Assembly: GCF_900109225.1 (NCBI RefSeq)
Contig: NZ_FNZK01000006.1
Span: 124,001-188,000 of the forward strand
Direction: 5' to 3'
Source of the DNA: Propionispira arboris
GTDB lineage: Bacteria; Bacillota; Negativicutes; Selenomonadales; Selenomonadaceae
Length of the DNA stretch: 64,000 nt
Part shown: positions 41,866-51,343 of the stretch, piece by piece
Numbering within the stretch: the stretch's first letter is position 1
Layout of the letters: every line of letters begins with the position of its first letter
Position numbers and translations under genes: made by a program
The notes under the pieces: model-generated
The model's database searches: none
The model's input: the letters and a program-made list of their open reading frames with translations, nothing else
Told to the model about the DNA's origin: nothing

Positions 41866-42396
41866 TTAGATTTTTTCTACTTGCTCAAAATCAAGTTCAA
41901 CTGGAGTTTCACGCCCGAACATATTAACAAGAACTTTGAGCTTGCCCTTTTCCGGATCTACTTCAGTTACTGTGGCAGCAAAATTTTCAAATGCTCCCGA
42001 ATTAATGTGAACAGCCTGACCAATTTCAATATCTATTGTCGGTCTAAGCTCTTCGATTCCCATAGATTTTAGAATACGTTTTACTTCAGCATCCGTAAGC
42101 GGAATAGGTTTTGTTCCGGAACCAACAAACCCTGTAACACCCGGCGTATTGCGAACAACATACCAAGAACGATCACTTACGATCATTTCTACTAATGCAT
42201 ATCCAGGGAAAACTTTTTTCTTGGTTATTTTTTTCTTGCCATCTTTATGTTCAACTTCATCTTCCATTGGAACAACTACGCGAAAGATTTCATCTTCCAT
42301 GTCCATAGAATGAACTTTACGTTCAAGATTAGCTTTTACTTTGTTTTCATAACCGGAATACGTATGAATTACATACCATTTTTTTTCTGATTCCAT
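41866..42396 (-). CDS. nusG: Transcription termination/antitermination factor NusG
   Basis: Elongation factor that bridges RNA polymerase with ribosome or Rho. The 176-residue product has the NGN domain (KKWYVIHTYSGYENKVKANL...PGYALVEM) and a C-terminal KOW domain (EIGQAVHINSGAFENFAATV). A lysine-rich stretch (KDGKKKITKKKVF) lies inside the NGN domain. Follows secE. Confidence 0.97.
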   Translation of the reverse strand: MESEKKWYVIHTYSGYENKVKANLERKVHSMDMEDEIFRVVVPMEDEVEHKDGKKKITKKKVFPGYALVEMIVSDRSWYVVRNTPGVTGFVGSGTKPIPLTDAEVKRILKSMGIEELRPTIDIEIGQAVHINSGAFENFAATVTEVDPEKGKLKVLVNMFGRETPVELDFEQVEKI

Positions 42397-42437
42397 CGCT
42401 AAGGGACGTCTTCCTCGTCCCTCACCTCCCAGCCGCC

Positions 42438-42662
42438 TTATCTTAGAATGATTTCGAGCATTTTTGCAAAGACAGTATCACATATCCAGATTAACGCACA
42501 GACAAATACAACTGCAATAAGTACAACACCTGTATAAGAAGCAAGCTCCTTTTTGTCTGGCCATGATACTTTTTTTAATTCAGCCTTTACTCCACCTAAA
42601 AATCCTTTCAGATTAAAACGTGAACCATTGTCCTGAACCGCTGAGGATTCTTCTTCAGCCAA
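42438..42662 (-). CDS. secE: Preprotein translocase subunit SecE (TTG start)
   Basis: Small clamp subunit of the SecYEG channel. I place the start at the TTG at 42662 (then AEEESSAVQDNG), since GGGGA lies about nine bases upstream; a GTG at 42671 is an alternative but is only two bases from that site. The product is 74 residues: an amphipathic block LGGVKAELKKVSWPDKKELA, then one membrane segment (TGVVLIAVVFVCALIWI). The open frame upstream runs through tRNA-Trp and is not coding. Confidence 0.9.
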   Translation of the reverse strand: MAEEESSAVQDNGSRFNLKGFLGGVKAELKKVSWPDKKELASYTGVVLIAVVFVCALIWICDTVFAKMLEIILR

Positions 42663-42711
42663 ATTCTTCACATCCCCGTAACATACTGCATCATAAAAAA
42701 CACAAATTTTT

Positions 42712-42787
42712 TGGCAGGGGCAGTAGGACTTGAACCCACAACCAATGGTTTTGGAGACCACTACTCTACCAGTTGAGCCATGCCCCT
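42712..42787 (-). tRNA. tRNA-Trp (anticodon CCA)
   Basis: A 76-base cloverleaf starting AGGGGCATGGCTCAACTGG, anticodon loop CTCCAAA, T-loop GGTTCAAGTC and an encoded 3' CCA. Acceptor AGGGGCA pairs with TGCCCCT. It sits between rpmG and secE, the common Firmicutes position. Confidence 0.97.
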
Positions 42788-42803
42788 ACAAAATAGAAAT
42801 AAA

Positions 42804-42953
42804 TTATTTCGTTTCTTTGTGTAAAGTATGTTTTTTACAGAATTTGCAGTATTTATTAAATTCTAATCTATCCGGGTCATTTTTCTTGTTTTTATTGGTC
42901 TGATAGTTGCGTTGCTTGCATTCAGTACAGGCCAATGTAACTGCATTGCGCAT
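42804..42953 (-). CDS. rpmG: 50S ribosomal protein L33, zinc type
   Basis: A 49-residue L33 starting [20 protein letters not shown] with two CxxC knuckles (C9, C12, C36, C39), the zinc-containing form. The end is KHTLHKETK. Located between tRNA-Met and tRNA-Trp, upstream of secE, as in many Firmicutes. Confidence 0.96.
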   Translation of the reverse strand: MRNAVTLACTECKQRNYQTNKNKKNDPDRLEFNKYCKFCKKHTLHKETK

Positions 42954-43004
42954 TTTATGCACCCCTTACCTGTAAATATACTACATTCAAAATGTCACTA
43001 ATAT

Positions 43005-43033
43005 AATTTATCATAATTAAAACTTGCTGTCAA
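43005..43033 (-). promoter_or_regulatory. Promoter of rpmG-trnW-secE-nusG
   Basis: TTGACA (43033-43028) and TAAATT (43010-43005), 17-base spacer, minus strand, about 50 bases upstream of rpmG and past the tRNA-cluster terminator. Confidence 0.75.
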
Positions 43034-43120
43034 TAACTTATCCACAACAATTTGTGATTATCTCTAATCCATCATGACACTTCACATCGTAGCATTTATA
43101 CTGTAGCTAACATAAATAAA

Positions 43121-43138
43121 AACCCCATCTCAGGGGTT
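43121..43138 (-). terminator. Terminator of the tRNA cluster
   Basis: Minus-strand stem AACCCC-TGAGAT-GGGGTT followed by TTTATTTA, 12 bases past the tRNA-Met 3' end. Confidence 0.75.
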
Positions 43139-43150
43139 CATCTATCAAGT

Positions 43151-43227
43151 TGGTGGCGGCGCAGAGATTCGAACTCCGGACACTGCGGGTATGAACCGCA
43201 TGCTCTAGCCAACTGAGCTACGCCGCC
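43151..43227 (-). tRNA. tRNA-Met, elongator (anticodon CAT)
   Basis: A 77-base cloverleaf beginning GGCGGCGTAGCTCAGTTGGC with anticodon loop TTCATAC and encoded CCA. The first acceptor pair is G-C, unlike the initiator genes nearby. The overall sequence matches elongator Met rather than the lysidine-modified Ile2 tRNA. Confidence 0.93.
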
Positions 43228-43233
43228 ATATTA

Positions 43234-43309
43234 TGGAGCTAATGACCGGGATTGAACCGGTGACCTTATCCTTACCAAGGATACGCTCTACCGACTGAGC
43301 TACATCAGC
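43234..43309 (-). tRNA. tRNA-Thr (anticodon GGT)
   Basis: A 76-base cloverleaf beginning GCTGATGTAGCTCAGTCGG, anticodon loop TTGGTAA, T-loop GGTTCAATCC, encoded CCA. Acceptor stem contains one G-T pair. Confidence 0.95.
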
Positions 43310-43325
43310 GATCATTACTAAAAAT

Positions 43326-43401
<76 letters not shown>

Positions 43402-43420
43402 GTAAAAATTATATTGAAAA

Positions 43421-43506
43421 TGGTGGGCAGGGATGGATTCGAACCATCGTAAACCGAAGTTGGCAGATTTACAGTCTGCTCCCTTTAACCACTCGGGCAC
43501 CTACCC
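43421..43506 (-). tRNA. tRNA-Tyr (anticodon GTA)
   Basis: An 86-base type II tRNA with a long variable arm. Acceptor GGGTAGG pairs with CCTGCCC, anticodon loop CTGTAAA, encoded CCA. Confidence 0.96.
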
Positions 43507-43516
43507 ATTTTCTTTA

Positions 43517-43592
43517 TGGAGCTGGCAAGAAGACTTGAACTCCCAACCTGCTGATTACAAGTCAGCTGCTCTACCAATTGAGCTACACCAGC
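43517..43592 (-). tRNA. tRNA-Thr (anticodon TGT)
   Basis: A 76-base cloverleaf beginning GCTGGTGTAGCTCAATTGG with anticodon loop CTTGTAA and encoded CCA. Second Thr isoacceptor of this cluster. Confidence 0.95.
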
Positions 43593-43651
43593 GTTAATAA
43601 CAATATATATTTTACATCAACGTTTACTCCACGTCAACTATTTATTATTTT

Positions 43652-43727
<76 letters not shown>

Positions 43728-43832
43728 ATATTCACTCCCAAATAATTTTTTACAATCACTTGGCTGACAAGAAATAATGATATCATACTCTAAATCTTTT
43801 GTAAAGCTTTTTTATCATATAATTTCAAAAAT

Positions 43833-43874
43833 AAAAAGCCGTTGTAGTTTTCTTGCTGCTGCAGCGGCTTTTTA
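43833..43874 (-). terminator. Terminator after PPi-phosphofructokinase
   Basis: Minus-strand AAAAAGCCGCTG...CAACGGCTTTTT stem followed by a T-rich tail, 4 bases past the stop codon. Confidence 0.85.
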
Positions 43875-43877
43875 GTA

Positions 43878-45128
43878 TCAATTAAATAAATACTGATAGC
43901 GTTTTTTAAAATCATTCACATTCATTTTATAAGCGTTTGCAATGCCCGGATCTTCGAGATCTTCTTTCTCCAATCTCAGCATAAATCCCCTGGCAATCTT
44001 ATAGTTGATAGAATTAATCTGTACGCGACGAACTCTTGTTTTTCCGGTTTTTGGATCTTTTAAGTCTTCAAAATAAAGCGGCACTGCTTCATTTTCTTGT
44101 AATGCGATCATTGCACCTGTCCCACCGCCCAGTAAAAATTGGACAGCTTCATATCCCAATGATCTAGTATAATCAATGTCATAGGAAATCGGCGGAGCAC
44201 AACGAAGTTCATACCCAATTTCTTTATCAACAACAGTAACTTTCATACCAATTTTTTGCATAGCAGCCGATACAGTTTTTTTGAGCATTTCACCAAAATC
44301 AAGTTCTGAATAGCGAATATGTCCATGTTCATCAAGACAAATCTCCCCTAGCAATGCAAAATCTTCGGTAGCAATTTTTTCCAAAACACCTTCAGCGATG
44401 ACTGCAACGCCATAATTTCTTCCAGTTAAATAACGCTTCACCATCGAACTGACAAGTAAATCGACAACCTGCTGTAATCTAATTTTCGGTTTTTCAAACT
44501 CTTCTGGAATAATGGTGATAATAGCACCGGCTGATCTTCCCATCCCAAGTGCCAAGTGACCAGCCGTCCGCCCCATTGCAATCACAAAATACCACCGATT
44601 ATTCGTTGTCCTGGCATCTTCCATGAGATTTTCAATCTCCATCGTCCCCATAGCTCTGGCTGTTTCAAAGCCAAAGGTTGGCAGGCCCGGTGGTAATGGC
44701 AAATCATTGTCAATCGTCTTCGGAACATGAACTACATTGATTGTTCTACCGCAAGATTTAGCATATTCGGCTACTTTAGCAGAGCTAAAAGCCGTATCAT
44801 CACCGCCAATCGTAACCAAATGAGTCACACCAAGCTCCGTCAAAGTATCAACAACTTTTTTCAAATCCGCTTCCTTTTTCGTAGGATTGAACCGTGACAT
44901 TTGTAATATACATCCACCAGTCAAATGAATCCTGCTAACATCATCATATGTTAAATTTATAAATTTCTTTTCACCTTTAGCCAGACGGGAAAATCCATCA
45001 TAAATCCCCAATACATCCCAGCCATGTTTTTTGGCTTCTAGCGTTACCGAACTGATTACGCTGTTTATCCCAGGTGCTGGTCCGCCCCCGCAAACAATTG
45101 CAACCACATTTTTAACTGAATTGACCAT
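43878..45128 (-). CDS. pfp: 6-phosphofructokinase, probably pyrophosphate-dependent
   Basis: Glycolytic enzyme phosphorylating fructose 6-phosphate. The 416-residue product is longer than the 320-residue ATP-PFK of Bacillus. It has the substrate motif PKTIDND (residues 136-142) and GGDD at 108-111. In ATP enzymes this loop reads GGDGS; an Asp at the fourth position is the accepted mark of PPi-dependent PFK. The ATG at 45128 follows GAGGGGG. Monocistronic. Phosphodonor is inferred from the motif, not proven. Confidence 0.88.
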   Translation of the reverse strand: MVNSVKNVVAIVCGGGPAPGINSVISSVTLEAKKHGWDVLGIYDGFSRLAKGEKKFINLTYDDVSRIHLTGGCILQMSRFNPTKKEADLKKVVDTLTELGVTHLVTIGGDDTAFSSAKVAEYAKSCGRTINVVHVPKTIDNDLPLPPGLPTFGFETARAMGTMEIENLMEDARTTNNRWYFVIAMGRTAGHLALGMGRSAGAIITIIPEEFEKPKIRLQQVVDLLVSSMVKRYLTGRNYGVAVIAEGVLEKIATEDFALLGEICLDEHGHIRYSELDFGEMLKKTVSAAMQKIGMKVTVVDKEIGYELRCAPPISYDIDYTRSLGYEAVQFLLGGGTGAMIALQENEAVPLYFEDLKDPKTGKTRVRRVQINSINYKIARGFMLRLEKEDLEDPGIANAYKMNVNDFKKRYQYLFN

Positions 45129-45334
45129 CCTGAATTCCCCCTCATCAAGACATAGTTCCTTTTGTTTTTATACCTGTTTAAATGAATATATTGGCCTTAT
45201 ATATTTAGTTCTTTATTCTTCTTCCCATGGTTATTATCCTTCATTTTATTGAAAATTGTGATAAATATATAAATAATATGATCCAAGGTTTTAGTTCAAG
45301 TTATATCGACACTCCTCTGCATCTTACTATAAAG

Positions 45335-45364
45335 AAAAGCACCTCTCTTTAAAGAAGTGCTTTT
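45335..45364 (-). terminator. Terminator after sigH
   Basis: Minus-strand stem AAAAGCAC(T)TCTTTAAAGAG(A)GGTGCTTTT, with a T-run, directly after the sigH stop codon. Confidence 0.75.
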
Positions 45365-45366
45365 TG

Positions 45367-46101
45367 TCAATTTGATTTCAGACCATCACCGAATCCATGC
45401 AAACGTTTATTGATAGAACTTAATCCATTATACATACTGTTCACATCTGTATCTTCACGATTGTCTAAATATCGTTCTAATTTTCTTTTAACGCGTTGCA
45501 AAGCATTATCAATAGACTTAACGTGCCTATCAAGCTCCACAGCTATTTCTTGGTATGACTTTCCATCAAGATATGCCATCAATACTTTCCACTCTAAGTC
45601 ACTCAAGATCTGCTCCATTTTGGATTCAATATCCAAAAATTCTTCTCGACTAATAACCAATTCTTCAGGATCTGATATTTTCGACCCTGATAATACATCC
45701 AGTAAAGTACGATCGGAATCTTCATCATAAATTGGTTTATTGAGTGAAACATAAGAATTGAGTGGGATATGTTTCTGCCTTGTCGCCGTTTTTATTGCTG
45801 TAATAATCTGCCGTGTGACACACAATTCAGCAAAAGCACGAAATGAAGACAACTTATCATTACGAAAATCTCGTATCGCTTTATATAAGCCAATCATTCC
45901 TTCTTGAATAATATCTTCTCTATCCGCACCAATCAAAAAATAAGAACGCGCTTTAGCTCGTACAAAATTGCGATACTTATTAATTAGATAATCCAGTGCG
46001 ATAGTCGTATGAGTTTCTTTAATTTCAGCAACAATTTCTTCATCTGTCAAATGGGCAAACTCATTAACTGGTTCTGCTGGTTCCTGCGTATTAATTCTCA
46101 T
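45367..46101 (-). CDS. sigH: RNA polymerase sigma-H factor (Spo0H-type)
   Basis: A sigma-70-family factor of the SigH group, which in spore-formers drives early stationary-phase and sporulation genes. The 244-residue product has region 2 (ADREDIIQEGMIGLYKAIRD, FAELCVTRQIITAIKTATRQ) and region 4 helix-turn-helix (SYQEIAVELDRHVKSIDNAL). The C terminus (DTDVNSMYNGLSSINKRLHG) extends about 25 residues past region 4. Has its own promoter at 46279-46307. Presence does not prove that the organism sporulates. Confidence 0.92.
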   Translation of the reverse strand: MRINTQEPAEPVNEFAHLTDEEIVAEIKETHTTIALDYLINKYRNFVRAKARSYFLIGADREDIIQEGMIGLYKAIRDFRNDKLSSFRAFAELCVTRQIITAIKTATRQKHIPLNSYVSLNKPIYDEDSDRTLLDVLSGSKISDPEELVISREEFLDIESKMEQILSDLEWKVLMAYLDGKSYQEIAVELDRHVKSIDNALQRVKRKLERYLDNREDTDVNSMYNGLSSINKRLHGFGDGLKSN

Positions 46102-46232
46102 CGCACCACCTCCCCCAAGCCTTATTAAATTTTAAACTGCGCTCCTGCGCTCTTTTTCAATCAATGACTCGGATTATAAAACCAGATGATTCAGCTGTAA
46201 ATAATACATTTCCAGCTTATGAAAAAAAAGAA

Positions 46233-46248
46233 AACGCTCCATAGCGCT
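46233..46248 (-). other. Small hairpin plus T-run in the sigH leader
   Basis: On the minus strand AGCGCT-ATGG-AGCGTT forms a 6-bp stem (one G-T pair) and is followed by TTCTTTTTTTT. It lies between the sigH promoter and the sigH gene, so it could attenuate sigH. The stem is short and evidence is moderate. Confidence 0.4.
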
Positions 46249-46278
46249 CCTAGGAATTATTATTTGTTATTCATGCAA

Positions 46279-46307
46279 ATTATACCTTAGGCGACCAGCA
46301 TAGTCAA
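46279..46307 (-). promoter_or_regulatory. Promoter of sigH
   Basis: TTGACT (46307-46302) and TATAAT (46284-46279), 17-base spacer, minus strand. The sigH start is about 180 bases downstream, leaving a long leader. Confidence 0.85.
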
Positions 46308-46340
46308 GCCTAGTAAGCCTGATTAGCCAATAATCCTACA

Positions 46341-46874
46341 TTAATTGCGATTTTTTCGAATTTGATCCAGCTTCCGTGCTGTTTCATCATCAATTCTGCC
46401 GCTAAGCTCACGCCGCCCAGCCATCGAAAGAGGATTTTCCGTATATTCGTCACGAATTTTCTTCTTGGCCGCCAAAACTGCTTTTCTCATTTCCAGTGAT
46501 GGCATACGATATGCCCCAGCCCCTAAAATCACCGACTGTTCTATCCCATCGGATGTTACAACATGTACTTCCTTTCCCTCTCTCACTAAATCATAAGCCA
46601 GTTTTTCGATATAACTGTCTGCTGTTTCGCCAGCATCTGTATAAATCACATCCAAATGTTCATTTATTTTTTCATAAGAAGAACCTTGTGCGGTAAATAG
46701 TGCATCGAAAACAATTGTAATATCATAATGCTGAAATTCACCATATTCAATCAGGTCAGAAACCAAACGATCTCTCGCATGTTCTAAACTGTCTCGCAAA
46801 GCAATAAGCTCTGGCCAGGCATTCACAACATTGTAGCCATCAATAATAAAATGCTCCCGTTTAACTCTCTTCAT
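46341..46874 (-). CDS. yacP: NYN-domain RNase, YacP/Rae1 family
   Basis: A 177-residue PIN-like (NYN) nuclease. The Bacillus homologue Rae1 cleaves mRNA in the ribosomal A site. Family motifs are FIIDGYNVVNAWPEL, ITIVFDA, TDAGETADSYIEKLA and VVTSDGIEQ, which carry the acidic residues of the active site. The ATG at 46874 follows AGGAG; an upstream ATG at 46904 lacks a site. It follows rlmB, the standard neighbour. Confidence 0.9.
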   Translation of the reverse strand: MKRVKREHFIIDGYNVVNAWPELIALRDSLEHARDRLVSDLIEYGEFQHYDITIVFDALFTAQGSSYEKINEHLDVIYTDAGETADSYIEKLAYDLVREGKEVHVVTSDGIEQSVILGAGAYRMPSLEMRKAVLAAKKKIRDEYTENPLSMAGRRELSGRIDDETARKLDQIRKNRN

Positions 46875-46968
46875 TTGATTTTTACTCCTATATACAGATT
46901 CCATTTTATCCCAATGTTTTCTGTACTACTCTAAAGCCACTGTATAGCAGTAAATATATCCTACCAGA

Positions 46969-47841
46969 TCAGTTATTCTTTACCATACGCTGTTTCATTG
47001 ATTCATACATCAAAATTGACCCCGCAACCGAAGCGTTCAATGAATTGATCGTTCCACGCATTGGCAGTTTGACAAGAAAATCACAGTTTTCTTTTGTTAA
47101 ACGGCTAATCCCTTTTCCCTCATTGCCAATAATTAAAACCAACGCTCCTGTAAGTTCTGCATCATAATAATTTTTTTCACCAGCCATATCAGCCCCTACA
47201 ACCCATAACCCCTGTTTTTTTAAATCCTTGATTGTCTGAACCACATTGCCAATTCTTGCAACAGGAACATATTCAACCGCCCCAGCTGAAGTTTTCGCTA
47301 CGGTAGCGGAAAGCGGGCAGCTCCGGCGTTTTGGAATAAGTACACCATGGACACCTGCGGCATCAGCCGTACGAAGTATGGCTCCTAAATTATGTGGGTC
47401 TTCTAATTCATCCAATAAAACGATAAACGGTGGTTCATTTGCCTCCGCAGCCCGCTGCAAAATGTCTTCTATCTCAACATAATCAACTGGTGATGTATAA
47501 GCGAGAACACCTTGGTGACGAAGTCCCTGTGCCAATTCTTCAATTTTCCTAATATCAACCTCTTGCAGCATTACGCCATTTTCAATAGCAATTGCAATCA
47601 CTTCTTTAATAGACCCTTGGCGATCACCGCTCGCTACAAGAATTTTATTAATAGAACGCCCACTGCGAAGAGCTTCTGTTACCGCATTGCGGCCAATGAT
47701 AATTTCATCAGATAAGCCCTGCGGCGTATCTTTTTCTGGACGAATTTCTTCTTTATTCCGTTTTTCGCCAAACCTGTTATTTTCTCTTTTTTTTGCTTCG
47801 CTGCGTGTTGACAAATAGTTTTTTTTATTTTCGCTGCCCAT
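46969..47841 (-). CDS. rlmB: 23S rRNA 2'-O-methyltransferase, TrmH/RlmB family
   Basis: SpoU-class methyltransferase modifying a guanosine in 23S rRNA. The 290-residue product has a basic, disordered N terminus (about 45 residues), a substrate-binding L30e-like domain, and the knotted SPOUT domain with LDELEDPHNLGAILRTADAA, LIIGNEGKGISRLTKE and LPMRGTINSLNASVAGSILM. It follows thyX and precedes yacP. Confidence 0.92.
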   Translation of the reverse strand: MGSENKKNYLSTRSEAKKRENNRFGEKRNKEEIRPEKDTPQGLSDEIIIGRNAVTEALRSGRSINKILVASGDRQGSIKEVIAIAIENGVMLQEVDIRKIEELAQGLRHQGVLAYTSPVDYVEIEDILQRAAEANEPPFIVLLDELEDPHNLGAILRTADAAGVHGVLIPKRRSCPLSATVAKTSAGAVEYVPVARIGNVVQTIKDLKKQGLWVVGADMAGEKNYYDAELTGALVLIIGNEGKGISRLTKENCDFLVKLPMRGTINSLNASVAGSILMYESMKQRMVKNN

Positions 47842-47935
47842 ATACTGCCTCTTTTCTAAAATATCATGATGGTCTTTTTATTCACTTAGCTCCTATATAA
47901 CTATATATAATATACCTTATTTTTAATGAGAAAAA

Positions 47936-47953
47936 AAGCCGCAGCTGCGGCTT
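47936..47953 (-). terminator. Terminator after thyX
   Basis: AAGCCGCAG/CTGCGGCTT is an 18-base perfect palindrome followed on the minus strand by TTTTT, 4 bases past the thyX stop. Confidence 0.85.
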
Positions 47954-47957
47954 CTTC

Positions 47958-48647
47958 CTATAGATCACGAAGTTTAAGCATTTCAGCAAGCTTTCCACAA
48001 GTCATACTGCCTTCGGGACAATGCCCCGTTGCCACACAAGATGCACCCGCATTTTTAAATAAAAGTGGTGCTACGTGTTTAACTTGTTTCACCATTTTAT
48101 CCGCAAGTTCACGAATTTCCCAATGAGCCCGATTACAACAGCGAAGCGCAAAAAAGTTCTGCAAGGATCTTGCATTAAACGTTGCGACAATTTTCGTTTC
48201 TGCGGCATTGGCCAAAACATAGCGAGCATCTTCTTTATGCACACCCAACCCTACAAGTTCATCATACACCACGCGAATCTGTTCCATAAGGGCATCAAAC
48301 TTAGCCTGAGCACCCGGAGTAGAGGAAACCGTAGGTGGTACTATATATTCAAAATCGTGTTCACTGACATAACGCTGTGACTGCTGAGAATATGATGCTA
48401 TTCTGTGACGCACCAGTTGATGCGTCAAAACTCTCGATACACCCTCAATTGCAAAGGTAAAGCTCACATGTTCCAATGTAGAGGCATGCCCCAGACTTAC
48501 AATCTTATCTACAAGTTTTTCAACCTGGGCATCCGACATTTTCTCTGCTAGTTCTTCGGCACCGATCGGTGAATAACACAGTCTTGCCGCCATAGCCACA
48601 ACACGTTCAGGATCTTTTGTATATTGTATCAACTTCACTTTTATCAT
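47958..48647 (-). CDS. thyX: FAD-dependent thymidylate synthase
   Basis: Makes dTMP from dUMP using methylene-tetrahydrofolate and FADH2. The 229-residue product has the ThyX signature RHR-x7-S (R80, H81, R82, S90 in [15 protein letters not shown]) and the dUMP-binding [20 protein letters not shown]. The C-terminal cysteine-rich [12 protein letters not shown] is present in several relatives. Cotranscribed with mrnC. Confidence 0.96.
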
Positions 48648-48662
48648 CTTATTGCCACCTTA

Positions 48663-49148
48663 CTACTTAGTATTCACATGTTCCAACATAGCTTTTGATA
48701 TAATCTCAAAAGATTTTTCTGCAATCATATACAAACGTTCATGTTCTTCGTTTAAATACAACGTCCCAAGCAATGCCTCAAAGCCAGTACTCGCACGATA
48801 TTCAGCCACACTGGCACTTTTAGGAACATTGCTTTTTGCATTACGCCCACGACGAAAAACATTTTTTTCGCCCTCGGTAAGTATATCTTCAATCCCATGA
48901 AATGCTCTGGACTGCCATACAGCCGAAACAATCTGAGCACTGAATTGATGTAATATTTGTACTTTATTTTGTTCATAGCCCAAAAGTTTACCACGAACAA
49001 ACAAATGAAAATAGGCATCACCAATGTAAGCAAGTACCAATGGATTGAGCATTTTAGGATCAACTTCTTGATAGCGCTGTTTCACATTGCCATCATCATC
49101 CGACATAAACATTGAATCTACAAGAACTTTAAAATGATCAAACTTCAT
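48663..49148 (-). CDS. mrnC: Mini-ribonuclease III
   Basis: An RNase III catalytic domain without dsRNA-binding domain; in Bacillus it matures 23S rRNA. The 161-residue product contains NPLVLAYIGDAYFHLFVRGK, the catalytic-helix region, and TGFEALLGTLYLNEEHERL. The ATG at 49148 overlaps the cysS stop in a TAATG junction, with AAGGTGGA just upstream, so translation is coupled; four extra codons of open frame are rejected. Confidence 0.92.
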   Translation of the reverse strand: MKFDHFKVLVDSMFMSDDDGNVKQRYQEVDPKMLNPLVLAYIGDAYFHLFVRGKLLGYEQNKVQILHQFSAQIVSAVWQSRAFHGIEDILTEGEKNVFRRGRNAKSNVPKSASVAEYRASTGFEALLGTLYLNEEHERLYMIAEKSFEIISKAMLEHVNTK

Positions 49149-50587
49149 TACTTTTTCCACCTTATACCCGTCGGAGAATCTTCCAGTGTAACCCCAATCG
49201 CTTTTAAGTCATCACGAATCTTATCAGCAGTGGTCCAGTCTTTCGATACGCGTGCCTGTTGGCGAAGTTCAATGATCAGCTTCATCAAATCTTCAACCAT
49301 GCCAGTATCTTCTTCGGCGATTTTAGACCCATCAGCAACTAAAATTCCTAAAATATCAGCCATATCTTCATACACGGCTTCCGCCTGTGCAAAATCCGAA
49401 GCTGCATGTTCAATTTCACCAGTTGTCACTGCATGATAGTATATATTAATTTCTTTTGCCAGTGCAAACATATAGCTAAGCGCCAGAGCCGTATTAAAAT
49501 CATCATCCATTGATTCATAAAAATCTTTTTGGGCCTGCAAGGCCGCATCGACTAAAGCTTTTGATGCTGCACTTACTTGCCCTGATTTTTGTTTTTCCAA
49601 TTCATAAACATTTTCCATTGCTGTATTGAGTCGATTCAGACTAGTTTGTGATTCTTTCAAACGTTCATCACTAAAATCAAGCGGACTCCGGTAATGTGTT
49701 TCAATAATAAAGAACCGCAGTACCTCCGCTGGATATTTCTCGAGTATATCTTTTACTGTAAAGAAGTTATTGAGTGATTTACTCATTTTTTCCTGATTGA
49801 TCGTAATAAAACCATTATGCAGCCAGTAATGAGCAAAACTATCATCATGCCCACAGCAAGCTTGTGACTGGGCTATTTCATTTTCATGGTGTGGAAAAAT
49901 TAAGTCACTGCCGCCGCCATGAAAATCAAAGGTTTCCCCTAAATATTTTAGAGACATTGTAGAACATTCAATATGCCAGCCAGGTCTGCCGCTTCCCCAA
50001 GGACTCTCCCAAGCTGGTTCACCTGTTTTCGCTGCTTTCCATAAGGCAAAATCCATGGGATTTTGTTTACGGTCATCTACTTCAACACGAGCGCCTGCCT
50101 GCATATCATCTAATTTTCGACCGCTAAGTTTTCCATATCCAGCAAATTTTTCCACACTAAAATATACATCTCCATCCATTGGATATGCATAACCTTTATC
50201 AACCAATGTTTGAATCATAGCAAGAATATCAGGAATATGTTCCGATACTTTCGGATATACATCCGCACGCTGCACATTCAGCTTATCCATCACTTCAAAA
50301 TAGGCATCAATATAACGTGTGGATATATCAGACCATTTTACACCTTCACTATTTGCTGTACGAATGATTTTATCATCAATATCCGTAAAATTTTGGACAT
50401 GTTTTACATGATAACCGCATTTTTTCAAATATCGTTTGATAACATCCCAGGTCACAAAAGGCCTTGCATTGCCAATATGAGGATGATTATATGGCGTTAC
50501 CCCACAAACATAGATACTAATTTCGCCTTTTTTAAATGGTTTGAATTCATCTTTTTGTTTCGTCAGCGTATTATAAACTTTTAACAT
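49148..50587 (-). CDS. cysS: Cysteinyl-tRNA synthetase
   Basis: Class I aminoacyl-tRNA synthetase charging tRNA-Cys. The 479-residue product starts [20 protein letters not shown] and has the zinc/HIGH region [45 protein letters not shown] and KMSKSLNNF. The start is the ATG at 50587 inside the end of cysE (17-base overlap). Controlled by the Cys T-box upstream of cysE. Confidence 0.96.
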   Translation of the reverse strand: MLKVYNTLTKQKDEFKPFKKGEISIYVCGVTPYNHPHIGNARPFVTWDVIKRYLKKCGYHVKHVQNFTDIDDKIIRTANSEGVKWSDISTRYIDAYFEVMDKLNVQRADVYPKVSEHIPDILAMIQTLVDKGYAYPMDGDVYFSVEKFAGYGKLSGRKLDDMQAGARVEVDDRKQNPMDFALWKAAKTGEPAWESPWGSGRPGWHIECSTMSLKYLGETFDFHGGGSDLIFPHHENEIAQSQACCGHDDSFAHYWLHNGFITINQEKMSKSLNNFFTVKDILEKYPAEVLRFFIIETHYRSPLDFSDERLKESQTSLNRLNTAMENVYELEKQKSGQVSAASKALVDAALQAQKDFYESMDDDFNTALALSYMFALAKEINIYYHAVTTGEIEHAASDFAQAEAVYEDMADILGILVADGSKIAEEDTGMVEDLMKLIIELRQQARVSKDWTTADKIRDDLKAIGVTLEDSPTGIRWKK

Positions 50588-51317
50588 TTTTATCACCAAG
50601 CTCCTTTTCCAGCTTATTAACCTTCTCTTCCAATCGTTGTATGCTTCGCAGCATACATAGCAGCATTTCAGAATCTGGATCCGGCAGATTTCCATGCGCT
50701 AAATCCACATCTTTTTCATCTTCAATTTCCTGGATATCTTTGTCTACCGTTATTCTGCCATCTCGTTCCAATTCCGCTTTGGTTTTAACTCGTTTACCAT
50801 GCATTAATACAACTTTCCCGGGGATTCCAACTACCGTCGCATAAGCTGGCACTTCTTTTAAAACAACGGATCCTGCTCCTATTTTAGCATGATCACCAAC
50901 ATAAAAAGAGCCCAATACTTTGGCCCCGGAAGCAACAACCACATTGTTGCCGATCGTCGGATGCCTTTTTCCTTTTTCTTTCCCTGTGCCGCCTAGTGTC
51001 ACACCTTGATACAAAGTAACATTTTTGCCAAGTTCAGCGGTTTCGCCTATGACGATGCCTGTACCATGGTCAATGAATAAACCTTCACCAATTGTTGCTC
51101 CTGGGTGAATTTCAATACCAGTTAAAAATCGGCCAAAATTCGAAATCATTCGTGGGAGAAGCACCCATCCTTTTTGATATAAAAAATGTGATATGCGGTG
51201 GAGCCAAATCGCATGAAGGCCTTGGTAACACAGAACGACTTCAAAAACACTGCGCGCCGCCGGATCGCGTTCAAAAACTACACGAATATCTTTTCTTAAT
51301 CTTGCAAAAAAAACCAT
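50571..51317 (-). CDS. cysE: Serine O-acetyltransferase
   Basis: Makes O-acetylserine, the precursor for cysteine. The 248-residue product has an N-terminal helical domain and the left-handed beta-helix of hexapeptide repeats ([25 protein letters not shown]-like [39 protein letters not shown]). The C-terminal part (from residue about 180) is a charged, coiled-coil-like extension. The ATG at 51317 follows AAAGGAGG. It is the first gene of the T-box-controlled unit. Confidence 0.95.
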   Translation of the reverse strand: MVFFARLRKDIRVVFERDPAARSVFEVVLCYQGLHAIWLHRISHFLYQKGWVLLPRMISNFGRFLTGIEIHPGATIGEGLFIDHGTGIVIGETAELGKNVTLYQGVTLGGTGKEKGKRHPTIGNNVVVASGAKVLGSFYVGDHAKIGAGSVVLKEVPAYATVVGIPGKVVLMHGKRVKTKAELERDGRITVDKDIQEIEDEKDVDLAHGNLPDPDSEMLLCMLRSIQRLEEKVNKLEKELGDKNVKSL

Positions 51318-51343
51318 AAAAAGACCTCCTTTCAAGCATAAAA

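Noticed and set aside
42663-42761. N-terminal extension of secE to 42761
   Set aside because: The extension is encoded partly by the tRNA-Trp gene and has no ribosome binding site.
43878-45128. ATP-dependent phosphofructokinase
   Set aside because: The GGDD motif and greater length favour the PPi-dependent group.
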